A DNA stretch of 18,330 bases from JANXQG01 sp037147235 (GCA_037147235.1 JBAWVO010000114.1:1-18330); one strand, 5' to 3'; shown: positions 5,981-14,305, counted from the stretch's first letter. The notes: generated by a model from the letters alone, not told the origin. Made by a program: numbers and translations.

Positions 5981-6187
5981 ACCCTTTCTCCCTCGAAGGC
6001 GACAGCGGTGGCAACCTACACCTCGGCGCACAAGATCGTGCATACGCACGTCCGTCGCCGGGTCCGTCGGTGGTTACGGCGAAAGTTTGAATCGAATGGA
6101 CAGGGATATGACCAGTATCCGGAGCGTGAGCTTGGATTGCTGAACATTCGCAAACTTCCTCGTCGCTACTCGTGGGCGAAACCATGA
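5981..6187 (+). pseudogene. C-terminal fragment of a group II intron maturase
   Basis: In frame with the preceding antitoxin remnant, the sequence reads AHKIVHTHVRRRVRRWLRRK, then GQGYDQYPERELGLLNIRKL and ends RRYSWAKP before TGA. The arginine-rich VRRRVRRWLRRK segment, a P(D/E)...LGL..L stretch and a final SWAKP/PWAKA are typical of the extreme C-terminus of group II intron reverse transcriptases. Nothing of the polymerase domains is present, and no intron domain V hairpin was recognised in the bases that follow. It is a relic, and recognition is from memory of the family only. Confidence 0.5.
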
Positions 6188-6285
6188 ACCTTCCCGGAAT
6201 TCACTTCTTCAATTCTAAGCGCATCGCCGATCCGTCAGGCGAGCGGAGTGCAACCGTGGCCGTAGCCGCTCACCACAGTCGTTGT

Positions 6286-9200
6286 TCACAGAAGCCCAGC
6301 AAGTCGAGAAGATGGTCGCCGCATTTCGGTAGGGAAAAGAATGTGATGATCTGCGTAGCGTTGGACAGTCCAGTTAACGCCATGCTTCCGGCGTAGTTCG
6401 GCAAAGGGAGTGGCAGAAACGATGTAAGCCGTGACTTCCTGAACCGGGCAACCGGGAGCTTGAAGCAAATCGTTAAGGTGCTTTCCGATTTCCATCGCAA
6501 GCTGGACCTTGTTATTGATGTCTGGTGCATCGTCCTGACGCATTCCGTGGGGCTCGATGAACACAAGCCGTTGCGTACCATCCGCTTTGCGATGCCAGAG
6601 GATAAAGTCCGGGTAAAACCCCTCCGACTCAAAAAAACCAACGCCCTTTCCCCTGCTCAAATTGCGCAACAAGTAGATACTCTCGCCGGCGTGGGCCGTT
6701 TCAGCATTTGCCAACCAGTAGTCGCGCAACATCTCGACAAACTCTTGTTCACTGGCCGTGAGCGAAAGCGGGGCGATCGTGAGTTGTTGTTTTTCCGCGG
6801 CATTCGGCGTTGCAGAATTGACTTCAGCATCCAACACCAGCGGTTGGTAAAGATGCTCCCCGAAATTCGCCACCGCCATGACCGCCTCTCGGCCAGTCCA
6901 GTTTTGCTTTGGACACTGGGCGATGAGCGCTTGCAAGTCGCGTATGAATTGGGGGGCAACGGACGCCAGTTTCTGCGGCACGCGCACCTTGTAGGTGAAC
7001 TTGTAGTTCGGATGATCTTCGCGGAGTGCCGACAACGTCATGTTGTGCGTCTCCCACGTTTGCTGGGCACGGCGGTAAATCCGGTCGAACGCACCCTTCA
7101 GCAAATCAAAAACGGCATCTTCCCAGCGGCGGCGGGCCGTCCAGGAATCCGACCGGTGATATTCCGCGTCCGCCTGCACCATCATCTCGGGCGCTTGCGC
7201 CTTGAGCAAGGCACGGACATCCGCTGCGCTGAACCCCATGTTGTCGCAGCCCTGCTCGCGAGCATATCGGCACAACCGGACATAGAGCGTATTTTGGTTC
7301 ACGAAAGGGAACCAAGGGCAGTCGGCTAGCGTCATTGCCGCGGTGCTTGCCTGAACTGCGGCGGTCCCCGTTTCGTCGCTTTGCAAATCCTCGAACCGTG
7401 TCTCGCGGCGGACCGTGATCGTGCGGCGCGACGGCACATTGCCGAGATAGGAAGCTTCGAGCCGAATCGCTTGCTCCCGCTTGAATCGTTCTTCGCCAGG
7501 CCAATTCGGCAGATGCAGCGTCGGCGGATTCGGCTGATCGATCGTCCGCCACAGTTCCAACTCGAACTCGATGAACCCTCCGCCATCCACGCCTTCGCGA
7601 TCAATCGTCTCCCGAAACTTCTGCATGTACTTCGCGTCAATCGCGAATACGAACAGGCGTTCCAAAAGGGGAAGGCACACCGGATGGACATAGCCCGTGA
7701 GATGCTTCGACCGCTTGAGCAAACGATGCAACCCGAGCAACCGCACGCCCCGGCCGAAAAGCTGGATGATTTCCGAGCCTTCGCTCTTGCCGATGTTGAT
7801 CAAGCCCATCGCACTCACGCGCCAACTCGACCAGCCTTCGATGAACTTCTTCGCGCCCAGGAGGAAATTGACGGGCGATCCCGGGTCATCAATTCGCGGA
7901 AACCAGGCGTCGGCCAGATGGTCTTCGGACTGCTCGATGCCGGTATCCGTGGGGATGGCGTTGGTCAAGTCGGGCGCCTTGCCGATGTAGACCAGTCCGA
8001 ACGGCCGCTGGCCCTGGTCCTCGGACCCGCGCAAGGCGATTTCATTCTCGTTGCCCTTGATCCGATGCACCACCAGACCGCCGCCGCCCGGGGAATGCAA
8101 CACATGGGCAGCAAACCATTCAAACATCCCGGCCCCGGTCGTGATCCCCGCCGACGCCCAATAGTCCCTTGCTTCCTTCAACGACAGGCCATGCCCGCTG
8201 CTGTCGATCGGCGTGGTGCTGCCAAGCAGTGCGTCGAGCGATTGCACCGTCCAACCGTTTTCGTTTCGCAGGAAACGGTGGAAGAAGTTAAGTGCGGAAA
8301 GGACGTCCGCACGCGTTATTTTGCCATCCTCGGTCAGTTTCCCGTTGCCTGAGGCAATCTCGCGGCCCACCATCAGCGCCAGCGGCGCGGCCAGGTTGTA
8401 GTTCCCCAGCGCGGTGCGGTTGTTTCGGTAGGCATGGCATTGCGCGGCGAACACGAACACCCCGGCGAGCAGCGACCATGTTCCAGTCTCCGCCTCGACT
8501 CCGGCGCTGTTGAGCACCGTGAAATCCTTGCCGAAACCGTCGTGCAGGAACCACTTGTAGGAATAGTCGAAACAGACCGCCGCGCCGTACTCATCGCGAC
8601 GCGCACGCTGATCGTCGTCGTCGCCGGCGAAGGCCTGTTGGAAGGTGGCCGAGTACTCGAAGACAAAGCCTTCGTCGCCCGCCAGCGCTTCGCGGATTTG
8701 GCGCTGGACCCCCTCCTCGCTCTTGGATCGGTGCCCTTCATCCACGAAGACCAGATTCCGGCCGGAAAACGCGGCCGGCTCGATGCGCGTGCCCCGGTCC
8801 TTCTTTTCCGATACAAAGCGGCTGATGGGAATGATTTCAATCGTGTGTGGGTTGTCCGCGGAATCCCGCTGCCGCCCGGCATCGAACAATCGACACGGCA
8901 GGCCGGAGACTCGAAGCTCCCGCTGGTGTTGCTCGCTCAGGTCCGGGCCGGGAGTAATCAGCAGGATGTTTGAAATCGGCTGGCTGCCGTTGTAGTGGAG
9001 AAACTGAAGATAATTGATGTGCAAGAGCAGCGTCTTGCCCGACCCGGTCGCCATCATGAAGGCCAGTTTCCGCAGAGACGCCTCGCTGAATCGCGGGAAA
9101 TCCCGCCAACCGGCGGACCTCGTCCTTCGCACGAAGTCGTTCAGTTCCTTGCAGAATTGTTTCGGCCCCCTGCTCAGGCGGTCGAGCACCCGCTCGGCAT

Positions 9201-9591
9201 AGAGCAGCGCCAGCGTTTGGAAGTAGCGCAGCGTCAGCGGCTCGCCGCGGCGCACGTTGATCCGGTGGAGATGGGAGCGGATGTTGGCGTCATAGCGATT
9301 GATGTCGGTATCGCTGACCCGCTTGTCGGCGAGGTCCGTCAACGTCGAGGCGACATAGGAAAGGCCGTCCGTGCCGTAGCCTTCCTTGCTTTCCTTCAAC
9401 GTCGACAACAGCACCCGCGTGGCCGCCTCGCCGCGCGGGTCATCCACTTCGGCTACATCGCGGTGAAAACCGAACTCGGCGTGGAGAAAACGCAGCAGGA
9501 ACAGGCGTTGTTGCAGCGTCTCGCCCTGCACCCTATGCGTGGCACGAGTGGCGGCGGTGCGGCGGCGATTCGATCGGCGGGCGGCAGCCAT
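6286..9591 (-). CDS. res: Type III-like restriction enzyme Res subunit (helicase-nuclease)
   Basis: This 1101-aa superfamily 2 helicase fused to a nuclease-like domain is the ATP-driven cutting subunit expected to work with the Mod subunit encoded just upstream. Helicase motifs from the ATG at 9591: Walker A MATGSGKT (180-187), DEGH box (284-287), SAT (about 314-316), KKFIEGWSSWRV (581-592) and motif VI-like QLFGRGVRL (610-618). The N-terminal 170 residues are helical and not recognised. Near the C-terminus, PDFILW (994-999) then VFIEPHG (1010-1016) sit where a PD-(D/E)xK nuclease core is expected, but the Lys is His. The frame is open from 9636, but the ATG at 9591 lies one base after the mod stop (TAG-C-ATG) with GGAGG 11 bases upstream, which decides the start. 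Confidence 0.88.
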   Translation of the reverse strand: MAAARRSNRRRTAATRATHRVQGETLQQRLFLLRFLHAEFGFHRDVAEVDDPRGEAATRVLLSTLKESKEGYGTDGLSYVASTLTDLADKRVSDTDINRYDANIRSHLHRINVRRGEPLTLRYFQTLALLYAERVLDRLSRGPKQFCKELNDFVRRTRSAGWRDFPRFSEASLRKLAFMMATGSGKTLLLHINYLQFLHYNGSQPISNILLITPGPDLSEQHQRELRVSGLPCRLFDAGRQRDSADNPHTIEIIPISRFVSEKKDRGTRIEPAAFSGRNLVFVDEGHRSKSEEGVQRQIREALAGDEGFVFEYSATFQQAFAGDDDDQRARRDEYGAAVCFDYSYKWFLHDGFGKDFTVLNSAGVEAETGTWSLLAGVFVFAAQCHAYRNNRTALGNYNLAAPLALMVGREIASGNGKLTEDGKITRADVLSALNFFHRFLRNENGWTVQSLDALLGSTTPIDSSGHGLSLKEARDYWASAGITTGAGMFEWFAAHVLHSPGGGGLVVHRIKGNENEIALRGSEDQGQRPFGLVYIGKAPDLTNAIPTDTGIEQSEDHLADAWFPRIDDPGSPVNFLLGAKKFIEGWSSWRVSAMGLINIGKSEGSEIIQLFGRGVRLLGLHRLLKRSKHLTGYVHPVCLPLLERLFVFAIDAKYMQKFRETIDREGVDGGGFIEFELELWRTIDQPNPPTLHLPNWPGEERFKREQAIRLEASYLGNVPSRRTITVRRETRFEDLQSDETGTAAVQASTAAMTLADCPWFPFVNQNTLYVRLCRYAREQGCDNMGFSAADVRALLKAQAPEMMVQADAEYHRSDSWTARRRWEDAVFDLLKGAFDRIYRRAQQTWETHNMTLSALREDHPNYKFTYKVRVPQKLASVAPQFIRDLQALIAQCPKQNWTGREAVMAVANFGEHLYQPLVLDAEVNSATPNAAEKQQLTIAPLSLTASEQEFVEMLRDYWLANAETAHAGESIYLLRNLSRGKGVGFFESEGFYPDFILWHRKADGTQRLVFIEPHGMRQDDAPDINNKVQLAMEIGKHLNDLLQAPGCPVQEVTAYIVSATPFAELRRKHGVNWTVQRYADHHILFPTEMRRPSSRLAGLL

Positions 9592-9592
9592 G

Positions 9593-12500
9593 CTAGGAAA
9601 CGCCTCCTCCGTGCATCCGGCTCTTGAATTCGGCATCCAGGCTATGGTGGCCTTCGATGGCGCTCGCGCCGTTCACGTAGATCCGCGTCGCCGCGGGGGC
9701 CAGCGTCTCGTGCTGCGCGCGCCACCAGTCCGCCTCCAGCTTCAATTGCGCCTCCGTCCACCCCCGGCACGTTCGCCAAAGCACGGCCACTTCGGTGCCG
9801 TCCTCGTGCAGCGTGCCCGTGTAGATGAGATAGGATACGCCCTCCCGCTCGGTGCGGAAGCGCCGTCGCGTATGCAGGCCGATGAGATAAGCAAAGGTCT
9901 CCGGCAAATCGGGCTTCACCGTCACGGTGCCCGTTTCCCGCCGTAACGTCAGCGTATAGTCAAAGGGCGAGTCGAGCTGCTCCACGGCCAGTCGCGTAGG
10001 GCAATCCTTGCTCTCCCAGTCCAGCGCGTAGCGCAACTCGTAGTCGCGGCGGAAGTCCAGCCCGAGCTTTTCGCCGGGGACCGCAGTGGTGTCGAATTCA
10101 ATGTTGTCCAACGCGTCTTCGTAGCTTTCCAATCGCAGAACCTTCAGGCAGTGCGACACGCCGTTGTAGGGGTTGCTTGCATCCTTCGGAATTGCCAGGG
10201 GTTTTGGTATTCTGTCGTTCCAGTCTTCCGAGAAGACTACTTTTTGCAGACGCGGCTTGAGTACCGTGTCGAAATAGTCCGCCATTTCTATCAGGATGTA
10301 CTTGCGGTTTCCCTCGTCCGACCTGTTCAAACCGATCACCGCGTGTGCGGTCGTCCCTGATCCTCCAAAAAAGTCCAAGACGCATTCGTCTGACGCGAGA
10401 GTAAGCCCCGTGACCCAAACGCAGTCTTGGACGGCAAACGGGGACTTCGCAAACGAGAATGCCGCGGACTCGCCAAAAAGGTTGGTTAGCGTAGAACTGC
10501 CATGTTCGCGCGCGGCATATACGTTCTTGTCCCACCAAGATCTTGGCAAAACGCCATCCGACGGTGTGTGTCGCCGGTGAATTTGGACTCCGCCATCTTT
10601 TGAGACCCGAACCTCAAGGTCACCGATTTGCATGGCCGCGGAAATGTGATTAAGACTCCAAACCCGGTCTCTCCCTTTTTCGTCTCGCGGCCAAATAACG
10701 ACCTCGTCGGCAGCGGGCTGTTCAAGTAGATTCCAAGTCTGCTGTTCTTTGTTCCAGTTCATTCGTGGGATTCGTAGGTTCCTCTCGGCAACCTTAACGA
10801 AGATGGGATAAAACTGCTTGGGGCGTAGCGACCGGTGCGTCACGGCACCGCCGTCCTTCCGGAAGTTTCGCCAGTCGACGTGAGCGCCGTCTTCCTGGGT
10901 AAACCTTGCAAGTTGCTTTTCTGTTCGTGGGAATCTCGACAGCACCGCGTTCTCGTGTGCCCGATAGAAAAATGCGTACTCATGGCAAATTGAGAACCCC
11001 TTGACGGTCGATCTTCCGGAAGGATTGTTTCGGATCACAGCAACTCCAAGTTGGTTCTCCCGCCCAAAAACGCAATCGAGCAGATACGCAAGTTCGTTAA
11101 CCTGATAGTCATCGATTGTAATGCAAATAACACCATCATCCGACATAAGGGCTCTTGCGCCCGCAAGACGGTTCTCAATCATCGAAACCCACGTCGAGCT
11201 TCGATAACCATTCTTATAGCAAATCGGTCCGGCATCGGTGTTGTAGGGTGGATCTGCGTAAACCGACTTCATCGCCCCATGGTACTTTGCTCGCAAGAAA
11301 CCTAACGCATGATAATTATCCGAGTGGATAATGGTTCCATCTATCCGCTCGTCGATGTTCTCGATCCCCGCGAGAATCCGCTCAACCAAAAAGGGATCAT
11401 AGGCCGAGCACTTATCGGCGTTCTTCAGTCCGGTGTCGAGCATGAGGCTGGGATAAGTTTCAAGCATTTGGCGCGTGTATGGCTTGGGAGTGACGAGGTC
11501 CACGGGCCATTTTGAAATCTTATAAAGATCCTCCCATTCCTCCCATTGGCGGTCGTTGGCGAGGATGGCGGCATAGACTTCCTCCTTAATGTTGGCCGGA
11601 ATACGATCGAGCGTGAGACACCACGACGTTTCCAGGACGAATTTCTTCTTCTCGAAGAGCGACTTCTGGAAGTCCTCGAGCTGGCTGACGAAATCGATGA
11701 TCTCGGCGCCGAGTCGCTTCACCGCGTCCAGCAGGCGGAAGGTCGGCTCCGCTCGCTGCTCCCCGGCGGCGAGCAGGTTGTCCAGATTGAGCACGACGCT
11801 CTTGAGGAAGTAATCGAGCTCGCCCGAGAGGAAGCGGCGCAAGTCTTTATGGATGAAGAAGTCCGACTCGTTCTTCACCGCCCAACGGTTCAGGTGATGC
11901 CGGAGAAGTGGCACCACATTCCCATCCTTGTCGCGCACCTCTCGTCTCGCGGCATCCCTCGTGGGGGCCATCATTGCCAAGGCAAGTTCTTGTACGCATG
12001 CAACCGTCGGGTGTTCGTTGAGCGTTTTGATGGTGCGGGCAATGACACTTTCCCGCAGCTTCGCCTCCAGCTTGCCGGTAAGCTGCGATTCCTCCTCCGG
12101 CGTCAATCCCCGGTAGTGAAAAGGCAGCATGAGCGTGGCCGTGACCTCCGACCATTGCACCTTGTCCGCCACCAGCAGATTGAACTTCTTCTTGGTGTCC
12201 TTGTTGTTGTTCGCCGGGAGGTCGGCGTCCGTGAGGCGGAACTCGATGGTGAAGCTGCGTCCGCCGGCATTCGCCTGCCAGCGGTAGTGCGTGAAACGCT
12301 CGCCGGTCTTGATGTAATACTGGTCCTTGTTGGCCCAGTGCAGAACGACTTCCTCGCCGTCCCAGGGAATCGCGTAGGTATCTCGCCCATCCGCCGCAAA
12401 GGAGCGACGACGCTTGGGGATGAAATCGCCGCTGTCGTAGTAGCGGGAAAAAAAGTCGTAGAGGTGGTTGTAGGTTTGGGCCTCCATCTCCTCGCCGCCG

Positions 12501-12850
12501 CGCGGGGCGCACTTGTCGGCGATGGCTTTCAGCTTTGAATATTCCCTTCCCTTGGCAATCCCCTTGAGCGCCTCGTTGACGATGGCGCCGTCTTCATCAA
12601 TGCCGCCGGGGTCCATGTCCACCAGTTGGGATTTGAGAATGGCGAGGCGGTCGAGCAGGCCATCGTCGGCCGTCTTCTCGGCAATTTCCAGGATTTGCCG
12701 GGCACGTTTTGGCAATTCGTCATTCAGCCATTTCTCCATGCGCTCGCGGCGCAGGTTCATGATGCGGTATACGCCGAAATCGAGGTCGGCGTGCTCGAAT
12801 TGGAACAGTTCGCGGAGGAGCGACTGGAATTTGCCGAGTGGCGTTTGCAT
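9593..12850 (-). CDS. mod: Type III-like DNA methyltransferase (Mod subunit)
   Basis: This 1085-aa DNA methyltransferase should methylate adenine (or N4-cytosine) in the site recognised by the system. The catalytic DPPYNT motif IV lies at 533-538 and the SAM-binding FGGSGT motif I at 828-833. This motif order, with the target-recognition region between, is the beta class used by type III Mod proteins. Typical Mods are about 600-700 aa; here about 480 residues precede the catalytic part, with no recognised domain, and about 230 follow motif I. The ATG at 12850 (MQTPLGKF) is preferred over an upstream in-frame TTG at 12856. The stretch encoded by roughly 10190-11540, covering the catalytic and recognition regions, has visibly lower GC than the rest. 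The gene is followed by res after one base, so the two are almost surely one transcript. Confidence 0.9.
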   Translation of the reverse strand: MQTPLGKFQSLLRELFQFEHADLDFGVYRIMNLRRERMEKWLNDELPKRARQILEIAEKTADDGLLDRLAILKSQLVDMDPGGIDEDGAIVNEALKGIAKGREYSKLKAIADKCAPRGGEEMEAQTYNHLYDFFSRYYDSGDFIPKRRRSFAADGRDTYAIPWDGEEVVLHWANKDQYYIKTGERFTHYRWQANAGGRSFTIEFRLTDADLPANNNKDTKKKFNLLVADKVQWSEVTATLMLPFHYRGLTPEEESQLTGKLEAKLRESVIARTIKTLNEHPTVACVQELALAMMAPTRDAARREVRDKDGNVVPLLRHHLNRWAVKNESDFFIHKDLRRFLSGELDYFLKSVVLNLDNLLAAGEQRAEPTFRLLDAVKRLGAEIIDFVSQLEDFQKSLFEKKKFVLETSWCLTLDRIPANIKEEVYAAILANDRQWEEWEDLYKISKWPVDLVTPKPYTRQMLETYPSLMLDTGLKNADKCSAYDPFLVERILAGIENIDERIDGTIIHSDNYHALGFLRAKYHGAMKSVYADPPYNTDAGPICYKNGYRSSTWVSMIENRLAGARALMSDDGVICITIDDYQVNELAYLLDCVFGRENQLGVAVIRNNPSGRSTVKGFSICHEYAFFYRAHENAVLSRFPRTEKQLARFTQEDGAHVDWRNFRKDGGAVTHRSLRPKQFYPIFVKVAERNLRIPRMNWNKEQQTWNLLEQPAADEVVIWPRDEKGRDRVWSLNHISAAMQIGDLEVRVSKDGGVQIHRRHTPSDGVLPRSWWDKNVYAAREHGSSTLTNLFGESAAFSFAKSPFAVQDCVWVTGLTLASDECVLDFFGGSGTTAHAVIGLNRSDEGNRKYILIEMADYFDTVLKPRLQKVVFSEDWNDRIPKPLAIPKDASNPYNGVSHCLKVLRLESYEDALDNIEFDTTAVPGEKLGLDFRRDYELRYALDWESKDCPTRLAVEQLDSPFDYTLTLRRETGTVTVKPDLPETFAYLIGLHTRRRFRTEREGVSYLIYTGTLHEDGTEVAVLWRTCRGWTEAQLKLEADWWRAQHETLAPAATRIYVNGASAIEGHHSLDAEFKSRMHGGGVS

Positions 12851-13343
12851 TGTCAAAAAATCACTCTAGTGCGCGAAAATGGGAGGTTGTGCCAAGAGGT
12901 TCGGAAAGGGGCGACTACGAGGCCAGCGGACATGAAACGCGTTGAAAACTTTTTTTTCGGGGCCCTGCGGCTGCAAGTCTGACAACAGGTAAATTGAGTA
13001 TATCGTAATTCGCATGGCTGTACGAGGCCCGGAACCGGATGCCGGCCGGAAGCGAGCCCTGTTGTCAACCAATAGAAATGTCTCCTGTTTCGCGCCAATA
13101 GAAACGTCCCATTACTATAGTGGCATATACGCAACCTAAAAGTGGCTCCCTCCACAAGGTGATCGCTCGCGAGCCGCAGCCAGCAATTCAGCAATTTCGG
13201 GGACACATATCTGCTGTCTTGGGAGCATGGCAAGATTTCAAAGCTTTCGATCCCCTATGCTCGACGCGATCGAAATCAGTTCACAGAACTGACCGTATTC
13301 GCGATGACGACCCAGTACTTAATATCGGCAATGCCATTCAGAC
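12851..13343. other. Gene-poor gap upstream of mod, with inverted and direct repeats
   Basis: No supported gene is seen. The gap holds a perfect 10-base inverted repeat (TGACAACAGG 12980-12989, CCTGTTGTCA 13058-13067), a pair of CCAATAGAAA direct repeats (13069-13110), and on the - strand a short reading frame ending ADIKYWVVIANTVSSVN (about 13276-13340) that belongs with the secreted-protein region. The promoter of mod should lie within 12851-12980, but I could not pick convincing -35/-10 boxes or a Shine-Dalgarno site. Confidence 0.55.
12980..13110. repeat. Possible insertion-sequence end remnant
   Basis: A 10-base inverted repeat brackets 68 bases. Directly after it, CCAATAGAAATGTCTCC (13069-13085) and CCAATAGAAACGTCCC (13095-13110) repeat with 26-base periodicity. 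Multiple short internal repeats of this kind are typical of the termini of integrase-type (DDE, rve) insertion sequences. No transposase frame was found nearby, so this would be only an end fragment. Confidence 0.35.
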
Positions 13344-13880
13344 TCACGGCGGGCCGTCCTGGAGAATGGCGTTTTGGATGGTGTAAAGCCCGCCCTGCCA
13401 GCCGTAGAATTTGAAACGTTGCGGTTCGTCGAGAAGTTTTTTTTGTGCAGGATCGGTGATGGTGACAGGGCCAAGACGGAAGCCGTCCACCGTCCCGGAA
13501 ATCGTGTCGTTGTCGCGCTGCAGGGCCAGTTTGTAAGTTGTCCCAGCCGTCCACTTCGGATCGCCGTAGGGAGTGAGACCGATTGCCATGCCTTCCAACG
13601 GATACCAAACCAGGCGGGAGCCCAGCGGCGAGACCTCCACAGCAAAGCCTCCGCGGTAGAGCGGACGGGTGGAAGGTGACAAAAACAGATACGCCCACGC
13701 CTGCTCGCCCCTTCCTGTGATTTCGGCCCTGAGTCCGCATTTCTTCCCCAGCGCGTATTCGATCACGGGAGCGACTTCGGTGAAGCCGGGGATACGCGAC
13801 ACGCCAAAACGGAAACTGTTCCCCATCCGTTTTTCCCAGGGGACATGACAGGCGAGGATCGAGTTGCGCTTTTTACTCAT
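13344..13880 (-). CDS. Secreted-protein 3' portion, beta-sandwich-like (frame-split from 13882-14151)
   Basis: This frame encodes 178 aa from the ATG at 13880. The sequence is rich in beta strands, with motifs such as WAYLFLSPSTRPLYRGGFAVEV, SRLVWYPLEGMAIGL and the repeat-like KWTAGTTYKLALQRDNDTI followed by SGTVDGFRLGPVTI. These recall concanavalin-type beta-sandwich domains of carbohydrate-active proteins, but I do not recognise a specific family. It has no signal peptide of its own. The ORF upstream (13882-14151) has one and ends with TAG just one base before this ATG. The frame stays open upstream to 14126 but there is an out-of-frame shadow of that ORF. A frameshift splitting one secreted protein is the simplest reading; two coupled genes are the alternative. 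It ends ILQDGPP, with a displaced YWVV-type peptide just beyond in another frame. Confidence 0.6.
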   Translation of the reverse strand: MSKKRNSILACHVPWEKRMGNSFRFGVSRIPGFTEVAPVIEYALGKKCGLRAEITGRGEQAWAYLFLSPSTRPLYRGGFAVEVSPLGSRLVWYPLEGMAIGLTPYGDPKWTAGTTYKLALQRDNDTISGTVDGFRLGPVTITDPAQKKLLDEPQRFKFYGWQGGLYTIQNAILQDGPP

Positions 13881-13881
13881 G

Positions 13882-14151
13882 CTATACCAAGCCCGGCGCG
13901 ACCAGGAAGGTCTTGCCATTGTACTGGTGGCGGATCTCGCCGCCGCCGTAGGTGTCGTCGGCGTTGATGTGGAGAAAGCCGGCTCCGAATCCGCCATAAT
14001 ATGGGGTGTCATCCACCACGCCGTAATCTCCCCTTCCCAGCACGCCCGACACCTGCGGCGTCTTGGCCGCGAAAGTGGCCGGGATGGAGGACAGCATCGT
14101 AACGGCAACAATGAGGCAGGCCGCATGGCGGCGTGTGGCGTGGTCTTTCAT
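13882..14151 (-). CDS. Secreted-protein 5' portion with signal peptide
   Basis: This is an 89-aa frame. Residues 1-29 form a clear Sec signal peptide: a charged MKDHATRRH start, a hydrophobic ACLIVAVTML core and an ATFAA cleavage site. The mature part reads VLGRGDYGVVDDTPYYGGFG, then HINADDTYGGGEIRHQYNGKTF, and looks like secreted beta-structure. The start is well supported by AAAGGAG about 8 bases upstream. The signal peptide resembles that of the neighbouring beta-helix protein (12 of 30 positions identical by eye). The frame stops at TAG (13882-13884) and the next frame begins one base later, so this is likely the first piece of a frameshifted gene. Confidence 0.6.
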   Translation of the reverse strand: MKDHATRRHAACLIVAVTMLSSIPATFAAKTPQVSGVLGRGDYGVVDDTPYYGGFGAGFLHINADDTYGGGEIRHQYNGKTFLVAPGLV

Positions 14152-14227
14152 CGGGCTTCTCCTTTGATGGTTTCCGGTAGTATGGATTGGAACTGATACT
14201 CTTTCGTCTGATTTCCTGACTTTTACC

Positions 14228-14280
14228 GCCGGCCGTGCCGCTTCGCTGCGGAGATGGAGATGGGGTGACTAACGCAGGTT
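14228..14280. repeat. Short GC-rich repeat, copy 1 (upstream of 13882-14151)
   Basis: GCCGCTTCGCTGCGGAG at 14237-14253, preceded by TGACTTTTACCGCCGGCC, is matched at 15618-15634 by the identical 17 bases preceded by TGACTTTTTAACGGCGGCC. CCGC/GCGG can form a small hairpin. Each copy lies upstream of one of the two secreted-protein loci. Confidence 0.7.
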
Positions 14281-14305
14281 AGCCAAGCTGCCGTTGGTCA
14301 TTTCG

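Noticed and set aside
5511..6185. - strand reading frame spanning the aldolase end and the remnant region
   Set aside because: It overlaps the real aldolase and the recognisable antitoxin and maturase pieces on the other strand; its sequence is unstructured.
6188..6285. Group II intron domain V/VI downstream of the maturase tail
   Set aside because: I looked for a GAGC...GTTC-type domain V hairpin after the stop and did not find a convincing one, so no intron RNA is annotated.
7381..8352. Long + strand reading frame (323 codons) opposite res
   Set aside because: It mirrors the res coding strand, has an Arg/Pro-rich random character and no recognisable domain.
6286..12850. BREX or DISARM defence island
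   Set aside because: Only a methyltransferase and a helicase-nuclease are present. No PglZ, BrxL, DrmA or DrmB-like genes accompany them, so a type III-like pair is the better call.
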